Source of the DNA: DTNV01 sp964388435
GTDB taxonomy: Archaea > Micrarchaeota > Micrarchaeia > Norongarragalinales > UBA8480
Reading direction: 5' to 3'
DNA length: 47,589 bases
Assembly: GCA_964388435.1 (NCBI GenBank)
Contig: CAYMAH010000003.1
Location: 1-47,589 of the forward strand
Positions 38,330-47,146 of the stretch are shown piece by piece (position 1 is the stretch's first letter; every line of letters begins with the position of its first letter). The notes below the pieces were generated by a model. That model saw only the letters and a list, made by a program, of their open reading frames with translations. It made no database searches and was not told the origin of the DNA. A program made the translations under genes and the position numbers.

Positions 38330-38626
38330 ATGACATTGAAAATGGAAATAGACAAGCAAATGATGAAGAGGATAAGCGAAACCTCGAGAATAAAGTTATC
38401 CGAAAGGGAGGAGGAGACGCTGACAAAGGACCTAAACAATATTCTAGAGTTTTTCTCGGAAATCAAAAAGCTGGATTTGAATGAAAATGAAGAATATTAT
38501 ATTGGAAGAAGCAAGTCAAAACAGAGAAAAGACAAAGCCGAAAACAGAAAGAAGGAAAGCAGCGAGATAATAAAAGCGTTTAATTCAAAGGAAGATGATT
38601 ATCTTTTAGCTCCAAAAAGCCTGTGA
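38330..38626 (+). CDS. gatC: GatC, Glu/Asp-tRNA amidotransferase subunit C
   Basis: 98 aa, helical, with a conserved start (RISETSRIKLSEREEETLT..) and a lengthened charged C-terminal part. It assembles the GatCAB complex, holding GatA and GatB together. Start at ATG 38330; an ATG at 38342 is also in frame. It is the first gene of gatC-gatA-gatB. Confidence 0.85.
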   Translation: MTLKMEIDKQMMKRISETSRIKLSEREEETLTKDLNNILEFFSEIKKLDLNENEEYYIGRSKSKQRKDKAENRKKESSEIIKAFNSKEDDYLLAPKSL

Positions 38627-38633
38627 TGTGAAA

Positions 38634-39962
38634 ATGAAAGAAGTCTACGAAAAGCTGCAAAAAGGAATTTTAACCCCGTCACAAAATTTAGAAAGCAAAA
38701 TCAAGAAAATCAAGGAAATGGAGGATAAAATAAACGCTTTTATAACAATTGATTTTGAAAACGCTAGAAAAAGAGCAAGGGAAATCGAAAAAAAGAAAAG
38801 CAAGGGAAAGCTTTACGGTTTGGTAATAGCGGTAAAGGATAATATAGCTGTTGAAGGAATGAAAATGACGTGCGCTTCAAAAATGCTTGAAAATTATCTT
38901 CCGCCCTACAACGCGACTGTGATAAATAAAATAATAGAGCAGGACGGCATTATAATAGGCAAAACAAACATGGATGAGTTCGCCTGCGGAAGCGACACCA
39001 CTCACAGCGCTTTTAAAGTTACAAGAAATCCTGTTGACTTGGAGAAAGTTCCCGGAGGCAGTAGCGGTGGAAGCGCGGCCGCGGTTAAAGCGGGTTTTTG
39101 CGATTTGGCTTTAGGCAGCGACACCGGAGGGAGCATAAGATGCCCTGCGAGTTTCTGCAAAACATTTGGATTCAAGCCAAGCTATGGCAGCATTTCAAGG
39201 TACGGATTAGCAGACATGGCTATGAGCTTGGATCAAATTGGAGTGTTCTCCGAAGATGTTTTCGGGGTTGAATTGCTATTTAATATCATCAGAGGGGTTG
39301 ATGAGAAAGATGCCGTAACCAGGGAGTTTGAAAAGAAAGCAAGCAAAAATAAGGTTGCGATAGTGAAAGAATTTTTTGAAGGGTGTGATAAGAAAATTGA
39401 AGAAAGTATCAGAAATAAAATAAAAGGTTTAAACGCCGAAGAGATTTCAATTCCCTCCCTTAAACATGCCTTGCCAGCGTATTATCTTTTGGTATACAGC
39501 GAGTTCGCTTCAACAATGCAGAAGTATGACGGTTTGAAGTACGGAAGCAAGGGAAAAGGAAGTGATCTTGTTGAAATAGTGAGCAGCGCTAGAAGCGAGA
39601 ATTTCGGGATGGAGGTCAAGAGAAGAATACTTCTTGGAACGTATATTACAAGCAAGGATTACAGGGAAGCGTGGTACGTTACAACGCTTAAAGCAAGAAG
39701 CGCCATAAAAAAAGAGATTGAAAAAAAACTAGAACAATACGATTTTCTAATCGGACCTACAATGCCGATGGAAGCGTGGAAAATAGGGGAAAAGGGAGAG
39801 CCCACTCAAATGTACGCAGCCGACATTCTCACGGTTCCAGTTAACATTGCAGGTTTGAGCGCCATAAGCATTCCGCTGGAAAACGGAGGGCTGCAATTGA
39901 TAGGAAGTCAAGGGGATGATGAGAATCTTTTAAAATTTGCAGAAAGGCTGAACGAAAAATGA
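38634..39962 (+). CDS. gatA: GatA, amidotransferase catalytic subunit
   Basis: 442 aa from ATG 38634 (a GTG at 38628 is the longer option). The amidase signature contains Lys in AVKDNI, the Ser-rich GGSSGGSAAAVKAG and the nucleophile Ser in GSDTGGSIRCPASFCKTFG (Ser-cis-Ser-Lys triad). It releases ammonia from Gln for amidation of misacylated tRNA. Followed by gatB with a 4-nt overlap. Confidence 0.96.
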   Translation: MKEVYEKLQKGILTPSQNLESKIKKIKEMEDKINAFITIDFENARKRAREIEKKKSKGKLYGLVIAVKDNIAVEGMKMTCASKMLENYLPPYNATVINKIIEQDGIIIGKTNMDEFACGSDTTHSAFKVTRNPVDLEKVPGGSSGGSAAAVKAGFCDLALGSDTGGSIRCPASFCKTFGFKPSYGSISRYGLADMAMSLDQIGVFSEDVFGVELLFNIIRGVDEKDAVTREFEKKASKNKVAIVKEFFEGCDKKIEESIRNKIKGLNAEEISIPSLKHALPAYYLLVYSEFASTMQKYDGLKYGSKGKGSDLVEIVSSARSENFGMEVKRRILLGTYITSKDYREAWYVTTLKARSAIKKEIEKKLEQYDFLIGPTMPMEAWKIGEKGEPTQMYAADILTVPVNIAGLSAISIPLENGGLQLIGSQGDDENLLKFAERLNEK

Positions 39963-41284
39963 AGACAATAATCGGATTGGAAATTCACGTTCAACTTAAA
40001 ACCGAAAGCAAGCTTTTCTGCAACTGTGAAACAAATTATTTGACTGCCAAAACAAATGAAAACACTTGTGTGGTTTGTTTAGCGCACCCTGGTTCAAAGC
40101 CTTATTTTATAAACGAAAAGGCAATGAAAAACGCAGTTATGATAGCAACCGCGCTTAACTGTGAAATTCAGGATGAGATAATAATGCAGAGAAAGCATTA
40201 TTTCTATCCAGACCTTCCAAACGGCTATCAAAGAACAAGCAAGCCATTGGGGGTAAAAGGAAAACTTGAAGGCGTTACAATAAGGGAAGTTCATATTGAG
40301 GAAGATCCCGGAAGGTATGATCTTAAAACCGGAAAAACAGATTACAACCGGTGTGGAATTCCTCTTGTTGAAATAGTAACCGAACCCGAAATCAAGGATT
40401 TTGAGCACGCCAAAAAATTTCTGGAAGAGCTTCAATTAATTTTATCTTATCTTGAAGCTTCAAGGGAAGAACCTGGCAGTTCAAGAGTGGACGCCAACAT
40501 TTCAATAGAAGGGCACCCAAGAATTGAAGTCAAAAACATAAACTCATTCAAAGGAGTTTACATCGCGTTGGAATATGAAGAGAAAAGGCAGAAAAAAATG
40601 ATACAGGAAAACGTTACATATGGTCAGGAAACAAGACATTTCGATGAAGAAAAAGGAATCACAACAGGCATGAGAAAAAAGGAAACACTTGAAGACTATA
40701 GATATTCACCGGACCCCGACGTACCTCCGATTGAAGTGGATAAAAAAACAACAATACCCGAGCTTCCAAAACAAAAAAGGAAGAGGCTTGAAGAAAAGTT
40801 CAACATAACAAGCGAAGAAGCCTTGATAATGACAAGCGAGAGAAAACTCGCAGACGCTTTTGAAGAGATTTCAAAGCAATGCAATCCAAAGCTTGTGGCA
40901 AGGTTTTTCAAGGGAGTGCTGAAAAAGCAGTTGAACTACAGAAACTTAAAATACTCTGAAAAGCTCACTCCCGAAATTTTATGGATAGAAAAAGCAATTG
41001 AAGAAAACAAAATAACCGACAAGGCGGGTGAAACAATTTTAATGGAAGCGATAGACAAAGGGGAAAAAGCTGAAAGGATAGCTTCAGAGCAAAACCTTCT
41101 TGGAGTTGAAACAAATATTGATGAAATTATAGTAAAAATTTTAAGCGAAAACAAAAAGGCGGTTGAAGACTACAAAAAAGGGGGGGAAAAAGCACTTAAC
41201 TTTCTAATAGGAAGAATAATGAAAGAAACAAAGGGAAAAGCCGACAAAAATAAAGTAATGGAATTTTTAAAAAGCAAAATTTAA
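39959..41284 (+). CDS. gatB: GatB, amidotransferase kinase subunit
   Basis: 441 aa. N-terminal IGLEIHVQLKTESKLFCNC, GGxP-type nucleotide region and LPNGYQRTSKPLG are typical; the C-terminal helical YqeY-like domain binds tRNA (to KVMEFLKSK). It activates Glu-tRNA-Gln or Asp-tRNA-Asn with ATP. Archaea mostly use GatDE for Gln and GatCAB for Asn; which tRNA is served here cannot be judged from the window. Confidence 0.96.
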   Translation: MKTIIGLEIHVQLKTESKLFCNCETNYLTAKTNENTCVVCLAHPGSKPYFINEKAMKNAVMIATALNCEIQDEIIMQRKHYFYPDLPNGYQRTSKPLGVKGKLEGVTIREVHIEEDPGRYDLKTGKTDYNRCGIPLVEIVTEPEIKDFEHAKKFLEELQLILSYLEASREEPGSSRVDANISIEGHPRIEVKNINSFKGVYIALEYEEKRQKKMIQENVTYGQETRHFDEEKGITTGMRKKETLEDYRYSPDPDVPPIEVDKKTTIPELPKQKRKRLEEKFNITSEEALIMTSERKLADAFEEISKQCNPKLVARFFKGVLKKQLNYRNLKYSEKLTPEILWIEKAIEENKITDKAGETILMEAIDKGEKAERIASEQNLLGVETNIDEIIVKILSENKKAVEDYKKGGEKALNFLIGRIMKETKGKADKNKVMEFLKSKI

Positions 41285-41319
41285 ACCATTTGGTCTTTTC
41301 AGGAGTTTAAAATAAAAGT

Positions 41320-41628
41320 TTATTCCTTTTCTATTTCCTTCAGCCACTTGAACGTGTGAAACGCCTTGTCCATCTGCAGCAACCCATAGCCTAGAATTAA
41401 AAATGAGACAATCTGGAATATTCCGGCGAATAACATCAAATCTATTCCAACATCTGTCAACACTCTTGTGGCAAGGCTTAGAGCGAATAATAAGATTCCA
41501 AGATCTATTAATTCCAAGGTAAAGGCGAAGCTCGAATTTCTGAATCTTATGAAAAGCCTTGAAAGGATGACTATTCCAAAAAATAGAAGTACAAATGACA
41601 GCAAGTCTAAAATCAAAGTCAAGTTCAA
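41320..41628 (-). CDS. Small membrane protein, unknown
   Basis: 102 aa from TTG 41628 with GGTG 6 nt upstream and TTTATAAAC further upstream. Three hydrophobic segments (LILDLLSFVLLFFGIVIL, LELIDLGILLFALSLATR and FAGIFQIVSFLILGYGLL). Family unknown. A second, larger membrane protein lies just upstream on the same strand, so they may work together. Confidence 0.65.
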   Translation of the reverse strand: MNLTLILDLLSFVLLFFGIVILSRLFIRFRNSSFAFTLELIDLGILLFALSLATRVLTDVGIDLMLFAGIFQIVSFLILGYGLLQMDKAFHTFKWLKEIEKE

Positions 41629-41732
41629 TCAATTCACCTTTTACCAAGAATTAAAAAAGTTAAACTTGTTTATAAAGGTTACTGTTCAGCAAGGATTTGC
41701 ACTGTTAAAATTTAAAGATCTAACCGCTTTTT

Positions 41733-42512
41733 TTAGAAGAGATAGAATGCTGCGCTTTGATCTTGCTGTTCTAAAAACCTTGTTATTGAAATATAGGCTA
41801 GCATTGCGAAAATGAAAGCAAGGAGTTTGGTTAAATTCCAAGTGTAGGTGGTTTCTAAAAGCCTGCTTGGAATCATTATGAAATCTCTTGCAAGCGCTAG
41901 GCTTATGGCAAGCAAAGCCCACTTATAAGTTTTTATGAACAGCTTTGAATTTATGAAAATCATCAAAACAATTAAACCAGTTGTTACTATGATATCCACA
42001 AGCGCGCTTGTGAGTGCATACGCTTTGTTTAAAGCACTAGCATTTGAAAGCATTAAAGGTTGAGCGTAGAAAATAAACGCAATCAGTAAAAGGGTTATTA
42101 TAAAAGCACTTACTATTTTTGTTTTCACATTGCTTTTCTGAATGAAAACACCCTTAAACAAGAAGTAGAGTGCCGCCACGAAGAAAAGATATCCAATTAT
42201 GTAAAACGTGTTGAACAACAATAAAAATTGAGGGTAGATATCCAAGGTTGAAAGCATCATGGTTATTGATTGAATTAAAAGTAAAATAAAAGAGTAGTAG
42301 AGCATTTCATTTATTTTTGACTTTGCTTTAACTTTACTTGCCGCGGTCAGGGCAATTACTATGAAAATCGACAGCAGTGCGTAGCCACAGGCTCTGAAAA
42401 AATATGCTGGAAGGGAAATGTTAAAACTAAGTATCGCGTAAATAGAAGTAAACACTATAAATACAATTACTGCTTTCACAGTTAGACTCGCTTTTTTTCC
42501 CATCGCAATCAA
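41733..42512 (-). CDS. Polytopic membrane protein, unknown
   Basis: 259 aa, about seven hydrophobic helices spread through the protein; KAKSKINEMLYYSFILLLIQ and ALARDFIMIPSRLLETTYTW are among its polar loops. Its shape recalls the seven-helix DUF835/histidine-kinase-like input modules, but no kinase domain follows, so no assignment is made. ATG 42503 (MGKKASLTV) is a possible shorter start. Confidence 0.7.
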   Translation of the reverse strand: MIAMGKKASLTVKAVIVFIVFTSIYAILSFNISLPAYFFRACGYALLSIFIVIALTAASKVKAKSKINEMLYYSFILLLIQSITMMLSTLDIYPQFLLLFNTFYIIGYLFFVAALYFLFKGVFIQKSNVKTKIVSAFIITLLLIAFIFYAQPLMLSNASALNKAYALTSALVDIIVTTGLIVLMIFINSKLFIKTYKWALLAISLALARDFIMIPSRLLETTYTWNLTKLLAFIFAMLAYISITRFLEQQDQSAAFYLF

Positions 42513-42575
42513 TTACGATTTAAAAAGATAAATATTTAAACAATTTGATTATTTAACATGAAGGAAGAGTTTTAA

Positions 42576-43073
42576 ATGATTGCAACAAAAAGATTTTCCA
42601 TGAAACTTCCTTTTGTTTGGATGTTGTTTTTAACCGCTTCTTTTGCAAGCGCCTGCATTATTGTCGTTGATATTCACTCTCCTCAAAATTTAGGAAATTA
42701 TATAGTTAACACCACAATTCCAATTAATTTAAGCATTTATGATGCTCAGAGTGACGCTGGTTTAACAACAGCGGTTTTAAATGTTAGTTTTTTTAGCAAC
42801 AACACGCTTATTCAAAATGTTTTAATTCCTTATCAAAATGGCTTTTACAATAGCAGTTTCACTCCCTTAACCACAGGGGGTTATGAAGCGGTTTTAAATG
42901 TTTCAAACTCCAGCTGCTCCAATTTTTCAGGTTACATGAATTTTTTTGTTTTTGGCAGCCAGTCTATAAGCGTGCCTGACACTAATATTTTAATTGTTTT
43001 ATTGATGTTTGTCTTTATAGTAGGTTATTTTAAATGGAATCGTGGATTGAAAAATACTCGCCTAAAAAAATAA
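42576..43073 (+). CDS. Small secreted Ig-like protein with C-terminal anchor
   Basis: 165 aa: signal peptide (FVWMLFLTASFASAC; a Cys follows and could be lipid-modified, although lipobox use is uncertain in this lineage), one beta-sandwich with sequons (VDIHSPQNLGNYIVNTTIPI, YNSSFTPLTTGGYEAVLNVS), a membrane helix (ILIVLLMFVFIVGYF) and a basic tail. Its last 40 nt overlap the rfcL gene in another frame. Surface role inferred. Confidence 0.75.
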   Translation: MIATKRFSMKLPFVWMLFLTASFASACIIVVDIHSPQNLGNYIVNTTIPINLSIYDAQSDAGLTTAVLNVSFFSNNTLIQNVLIPYQNGFYNSSFTPLTTGGYEAVLNVSNSSCSNFSGYMNFFVFGSQSISVPDTNILIVLLMFVFIVGYFKWNRGLKNTRLKK

Positions 43074-44116
43074 GCGAGGTTGCAGGTAACGAAATCGCCA
43101 AGGATGAAATCATCAGTTGGGTTAGAGAGTGTGACAAGGGAAAAACAAAGCCGTTGATGCTGTTTGGAACCACTGGATCCGGCAAAACGGCAATGGCAAA
43201 GGCAATTGCGATTGAAAAAAACTGGAATTTAGTAGAGTTCAGCGCTTTCGATTTCTACGAAGAGGATAAGATAAAAACCGCGCTTTCAAGCGTGTCGCAG
43301 AAGGGCTTGTTCGGAAAAAGCATTACGCTGATAGATAATATAAATGATGACTCCGAGGCTAAAATAATAACAAAAATAGCTGAGATTATAAGAAAAGCGG
43401 CGGAACCACTTGTTCTTATTTTAGACAATCCTTGGACTCAGAAGTTCATAGGATTGAGGCTCGGATGTAAAATGGTTGAATTTAAAAAAATCAACTCCGT
43501 CGACATTAAAAGCGTTTTGAAAAAAATAAGCGAAAGCGAGAAGGTTGAATTAAAGGCGGAGAACTTCACTGGCGATGTGAGAAGCCAAATCAATGACCTG
43601 CAAGCCGGAATTGCCGACAGCAGGGATAGAACATTGATTGTTTTCGACGCAGTTAGAAAGGTATTCAATTCAAGGCTTTTCGACGCGTTGAAGGCGGTCG
43701 ACGAAAGCGGTTTGGATATTGACTTCTTCGTTAAATGGGTTGAAGAGAACATTTCAAATGAGTATGAAGACAAAAACGAAATAGCGAATGCATTCAACTG
43801 GCTTTCAAAGGGAGATGTTTTTAACGGAAAGAGAAGCAGGGGATTGACATTATATTATAAGGTAATATCAATAGGCGGGGTAAACACAAGCAAAAAAAGA
43901 GAGTATCACAAGTTTGTAAGGTATTCCTTTCCGGAAGTTATAAGAAAGCTTTCAGAATCCAAGAAAAGAAGAGAGGTTTTGAAAAAAATTTCAAGCGAGG
44001 TTGCAGCGAAATTCCACTGCTCTTCAAAATACGCCAGGACGAGCGTCATCCCATATCTTTACAATGTTTCAGAGTTCAAAAGCCAATTCAAGATTCAATC
44101 GCTTGAAAGCTTGTAA
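43034..44116 (+). CDS. rfcL: Replication factor C large subunit
   Basis: 360 aa, short for archaeal RfcL (often 400-600). WIEKYSPKKISEVAGNE is the family start; P-loop GTTGSGKTAM is intact (about 45-54). Walker B reads ITLIDNIND instead of the usual LIDEVD, so the catalytic Glu is missing. The helical C-terminal part has DVRSQINDLQ (sensor 2/lid region). The C terminus lacks a QxxLxxFF-type PIP box. It loads the sliding clamp with RfcS. It overlaps the surface-protein gene by 40 nt. Confidence 0.9.
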   Translation: MESWIEKYSPKKISEVAGNEIAKDEIISWVRECDKGKTKPLMLFGTTGSGKTAMAKAIAIEKNWNLVEFSAFDFYEEDKIKTALSSVSQKGLFGKSITLIDNINDDSEAKIITKIAEIIRKAAEPLVLILDNPWTQKFIGLRLGCKMVEFKKINSVDIKSVLKKISESEKVELKAENFTGDVRSQINDLQAGIADSRDRTLIVFDAVRKVFNSRLFDALKAVDESGLDIDFFVKWVEENISNEYEDKNEIANAFNWLSKGDVFNGKRSRGLTLYYKVISIGGVNTSKKREYHKFVRYSFPEVIRKLSESKKRREVLKKISSEVAAKFHCSSKYARTSVIPYLYNVSEFKSQFKIQSLESL

Positions 44117-44802
44117 ACTAGAAAACCCGCTATTATCAGCAACACCGCTGCTATTATGTAATAGTTTAGTTCGCTTCCCTGCTGGGTGAAAAAGTTAGAC
44201 ACTTCAACGCTCAAACTCTCATCTTGGTCAAAGGATATCTTAAAATAACCCACCAGCGGGCCAGTCCAAACAACCGAATTAGAAGTTTGAGAGGTTGGAG
44301 GAGGGGAGATTGAAGAAAAATAATCGCCAGGCGGAATCACAAAAGAAAAAGTGGTTGACTGTGGAATGTAAAACTGGCCTGGAGAGGGACTGACAAAAGA
44401 GATTGAACTAGAATTAAGAAGATAAGTTATTGTTCTGCTTGATAGTTTACTAGCTTGCAAAACATAAATGGGAATGTCATAAGATATTATGATTTCTCCG
44501 GCAGGCATTCCCAAAGAAAAATACCTTTCCATGGTTATTTTTGTAGAGTTTTGAATTATCGGCGAAAAGAAATATTTTACATTGGAGTTAAAGTTAGTTA
44601 ACTGCAGTATCGTGTTCAAACCACTCATCTGCGCCGCGCTGAAATCGTTCTGATCAGCGGTGGAGTCAAGAAGCAGAATCAAATCCTGCTCCACGTGAAT
44701 GCTATTGTTCTGGACAGTGGCATTCACATTCAAAGAATAGAAAGTGAAAGCCCTGGAAAGCCCGAGCAGAATAAAAAATAATACAAAAAATATTTTTTTC
44801 AT
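44095..44802 (-). CDS. Secreted beta-rich protein with C-terminal anchor
   Basis: 235 aa: signal peptide (MKKIFFVLFFILLGLSRAF), a beta-rich domain with sequons (NVNATVQNNSIHVEQDLILL..., SFVIPPGDYFSSISPPPT) and a final membrane helix (YYIIAAVLLIIAGFLVYKLS). Surface-exposed. Its 3' end overlaps the 3' end of rfcL by 22 nt. No family recognised. Confidence 0.78.
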   Translation of the reverse strand: MKKIFFVLFFILLGLSRAFTFYSLNVNATVQNNSIHVEQDLILLLDSTADQNDFSAAQMSGLNTILQLTNFNSNVKYFFSPIIQNSTKITMERYFSLGMPAGEIIISYDIPIYVLQASKLSSRTITYLLNSSSISFVSPSPGQFYIPQSTTFSFVIPPGDYFSSISPPPTSQTSNSVVWTGPLVGYFKISFDQDESLSVEVSNFFTQQGSELNYYIIAAVLLIIAGFLVYKLSSD

Positions 44803-44852
44803 GTTTTAAATTTAAAGCGGATGTGCTTTAAAAAGTTTGTTTTCGGATTTTT

Positions 44853-45821
44853 TTAATCGCTTTTAAACTTGAGTCTGCCCTTCATGTCCCTTCTTGAAAG
44901 AATCACTACTTTTGAAGGCTCGTGGATGAAAACCCGTTCAAAAGAGGTGTTTTTCTCAATCTGATCTGCGAAGCTTTTGATTTCTTCAAGCGATGGCTCC
45001 TGGCTTGTTTTCATCCTAGCTCGTGAAGAACCTAATGGAAACCAGGCTTTAACTTCAACAAAACCAGGCTGAAACTTCTCGATGATTTCAGCGAATTTTT
45101 CAGGGTTTTTAAGGTTTAAATCCTTGGCTAAAGTCATTCTGAACACACTTCTTTTGAAATTTTCAAGCAGCAAAGCGCTCTTGAGAAAAGAATTCCAAGC
45201 GTCAGGAGTTTTGTTATTGGACACAAAGGCAAAGCTCTCTGCGTTCCAGGCGTTAAAGGACAGGTAAAGCTGAGTCGGCTGACTTGAAGATAAACGTTCA
45301 AACATTTTAGGCTGCAAGCCATTTGAAACCACAAAACTAGAATACTTTTCGTTTATCTTGTCAACAAGCTCTGGCAGTAAAGGATAAAGAGTTGGCTCTC
45401 CCATTAAAGAAATTGTAAAATGTTTTGGGTTTTGAGATTCAATCCATTTTTCTTTGATGGCATACTTCGAACCTTTCAAACCTTGAAGAAGGTATTTTTG
45501 AGCTTTAACGCTTTCTTCAACTATCAATTCTGGGTCTTCACATTCAGTCATTGACTTTTTGAATCGTTTAACCTCTCTCCAACAGTAAACGCAGTTGTTA
45601 TTGCAATACTCCGCGTTTGGAGTCATTTGCACACACTGGCTTGAATTGATTCCATAAGCCTGTTTGTAGCAATTGCCCCCGCCTTTTATCGCTTTTCTGG
45701 TCCAGTAGCAAATTTTGACAGCTGCTTGTTTTTTCTCTCCCACAAAAGCGTACCCCGCTTTTCTCAGCGGAACCAACTGCTCTGGCAGTCCTTTTTTGTA
45801 AAACTCAACCTGCATTTTCAA
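44853..45821 (-). CDS. taw1: tRNA 4-demethylwyosine synthase Taw1 (radical SAM)
   Basis: 322 aa. The radical SAM cluster motif CNNNCVYC holds Cys73, Cys77 and Cys80 (CX3CX2C); three further Cys (38, 51, 63) provide the second 4Fe-4S cluster known in Taw1. It condenses m1G37 of tRNA-Phe with pyruvate to make the tricyclic wyosine base. Genes for other wyosine enzymes are not in the window. It overlaps the ferritin-like gene by 4 nt, so the IspH-ferritin-Taw1 genes form one operon. Confidence 0.92.
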   Translation of the reverse strand: MKMQVEFYKKGLPEQLVPLRKAGYAFVGEKKQAAVKICYWTRKAIKGGGNCYKQAYGINSSQCVQMTPNAEYCNNNCVYCWREVKRFKKSMTECEDPELIVEESVKAQKYLLQGLKGSKYAIKEKWIESQNPKHFTISLMGEPTLYPLLPELVDKINEKYSSFVVSNGLQPKMFERLSSSQPTQLYLSFNAWNAESFAFVSNNKTPDAWNSFLKSALLLENFKRSVFRMTLAKDLNLKNPEKFAEIIEKFQPGFVEVKAWFPLGSSRARMKTSQEPSLEEIKSFADQIEKNTSFERVFIHEPSKVVILSRRDMKGRLKFKSD

Positions 45822-46249
45822 ACTTTTCCCAAGAGAAGTTTCAACTCCTGAACATGCTCCATCTCATCTATTATCACATGTTCAAGCTCGTGAAGAATGT
45901 AAAAATCCTCGTATTTTATTTCCTTGCAGTTTTTAAGGCTTTCAATTATTTTCTTGTAAAAATCTATTGCCTCTTTCTCAGCCTTTAGGTTAACCTCAAG
46001 AACTTCTTTAACGCTTTTAACGTGGTAAGTTTTGGCTACTCCCGTGGATGGAACTCCTCCAAGCATTGATATCATTGACCTAAACTTGGCCGCATGCTTC
46101 TCCTCATCCCCGCTTATCTCCTTCAACCTGTTAATAACAGGCTCGGCATTCAAGCCTCTTATAATCTCAGCGTGGCTTAAATACTGAAGTTTAGCCGCGT
46201 GCTCCACCTCCAAAGCAAGGTTAAGTGATTCAATCAAATCCTTTTTCAT
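45818..46249 (-). CDS. Ferritin-like (rubrerythrin/bacterioferritin-type) protein
   Basis: 143 aa four-helix bundle with iron-ligand pattern: EVEHAAKLQYLSHA (Glu..His), DEEKHAAKF (E..H), NLKAEKEAIDFYKK (Glu) and DEMEHVQEL (ExxH). Diiron proteins of this kind store iron or reduce peroxide. Its place between two oxygen-sensitive iron-sulphur enzymes (IspH upstream, Taw1 downstream) suggests protection or iron supply, though this is context only. Confidence 0.82.
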   Translation of the reverse strand: MKKDLIESLNLALEVEHAAKLQYLSHAEIIRGLNAEPVINRLKEISGDEEKHAAKFRSMISMLGGVPSTGVAKTYHVKSVKEVLEVNLKAEKEAIDFYKKIIESLKNCKEIKYEDFYILHELEHVIIDEMEHVQELKLLLGKV

Positions 46250-46261
46250 TTTTAGCTCACC

Positions 46262-47098
46262 TTATATTTTTTCAAGGTAGTCTACAACCTCATTTATCAC
46301 AAAACTTGGAGTACTTGTGCCAGCGGTCACCCCGACTGTTTTAGCTCCATTAAACCATTCTTTTTTAATCTCGGCAGTGCTTTCAATATGATAAGTGGGC
46401 TTTATAGTAGCGCAGAGCTCTGCGAGCCGCTTGGTATTACTGCTGTTTTTTCCCCCTATGACAATCATCACGTCGCTTTCATTTGCTATTTTAATCGCTG
46501 AAGGATGGTGCTGTTTTGTGGGATTACAAATAGTGTTGAATATTCTCAACTCCACTGCTTTCTCGAAAATCTTTTTAACAATCCCTTCAACTTTAGCGGG
46601 AAGCATTGTGGTTTGAACGACAACGCCGATTTTCTGGCTGCTGAAAGGCATTTGCTCTGCCTGCTCCTCGCTTTCAATTATCACAGCTTCATCATTAGCA
46701 TAACCCTTAACTCCAATAGCTTCGGGATGATTCTTCTCCCCTATTATTATAACTTTATACTTTTCATCATAAAGCTGCTTGGCATAATTCTGTTCCAATT
46801 TAACAAGTGGGCAAGTAGCATCTATAACGGTCAAATCTTTTCTTGAATTTGCCTCGCCTAAAACTTTAGGTGTAACCCCATGAGCTCTTATTATCAAAAC
46901 ACCGGACTTTGCTTCAGCAACAGTTTCAACCGTTTTAACCCCTGCTTTCTCAAAAACAGCCACCTGCTGAGGATTATGAACAATCGGACCTAAAATCTGA
47001 ATATTTTTAGACTTTCCATCAATCTCCTTATTAACGATGGAAACCGCGTTTTGAACACCGAAACAAAAACCCATGAATTCAGCTTGTAAAACCTTCAA
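46262..47098 (-). CDS. ispH: 4-Hydroxy-3-methylbut-2-enyl diphosphate reductase IspH (LytB)
   Basis: 278 aa from TTG 47098 with AAGGTGG upstream. Cys12, Cys96 and Cys191 bind the 4Fe-4S cluster; His41, His73, His124 and Glu126 correspond to substrate-binding residues of the E. coli enzyme, whose Cys are 12, 96 and 197. It makes IPP and DMAPP in the last step of the MEP pathway. Unusual in archaea, which generally use mevalonate routes. It is preceded by ispF and followed 12 nt later by the ferritin-like gene. Confidence 0.95.
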   Translation of the reverse strand: MKVLQAEFMGFCFGVQNAVSIVNKEIDGKSKNIQILGPIVHNPQQVAVFEKAGVKTVETVAEAKSGVLIIRAHGVTPKVLGEANSRKDLTVIDATCPLVKLEQNYAKQLYDEKYKVIIIGEKNHPEAIGVKGYANDEAVIIESEEQAEQMPFSSQKIGVVVQTTMLPAKVEGIVKKIFEKAVELRIFNTICNPTKQHHPSAIKIANESDVMIVIGGKNSSNTKRLAELCATIKPTYHIESTAEIKKEWFNGAKTVGVTAGTSTPSFVINEVVDYLEKI

Positions 47099-47125
47099 AA
47101 TACAACCACCTTCTTTTTAATGTTT

Positions 47126-47144
47126 AAGGTTCTATTTAAACCTT
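47126..47144 (-). promoter_or_regulatory. Dyad over the TATA box of the ispH operon
   Basis: AAGGTT (47126-47131) and AACCTT (47139-47144) flank a 7-nt spacer; the TATA box TTTAAATA (minus strand, 47133-47140) lies within. It is 28-46 nt before the TTG start of ispH, just beyond the ispF stop. A protein bound to the dyad would block TBP, giving regulation of the ispH-ferritin-taw1 operon. Confidence 0.5.
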
Positions 47145-47146
47145 TT

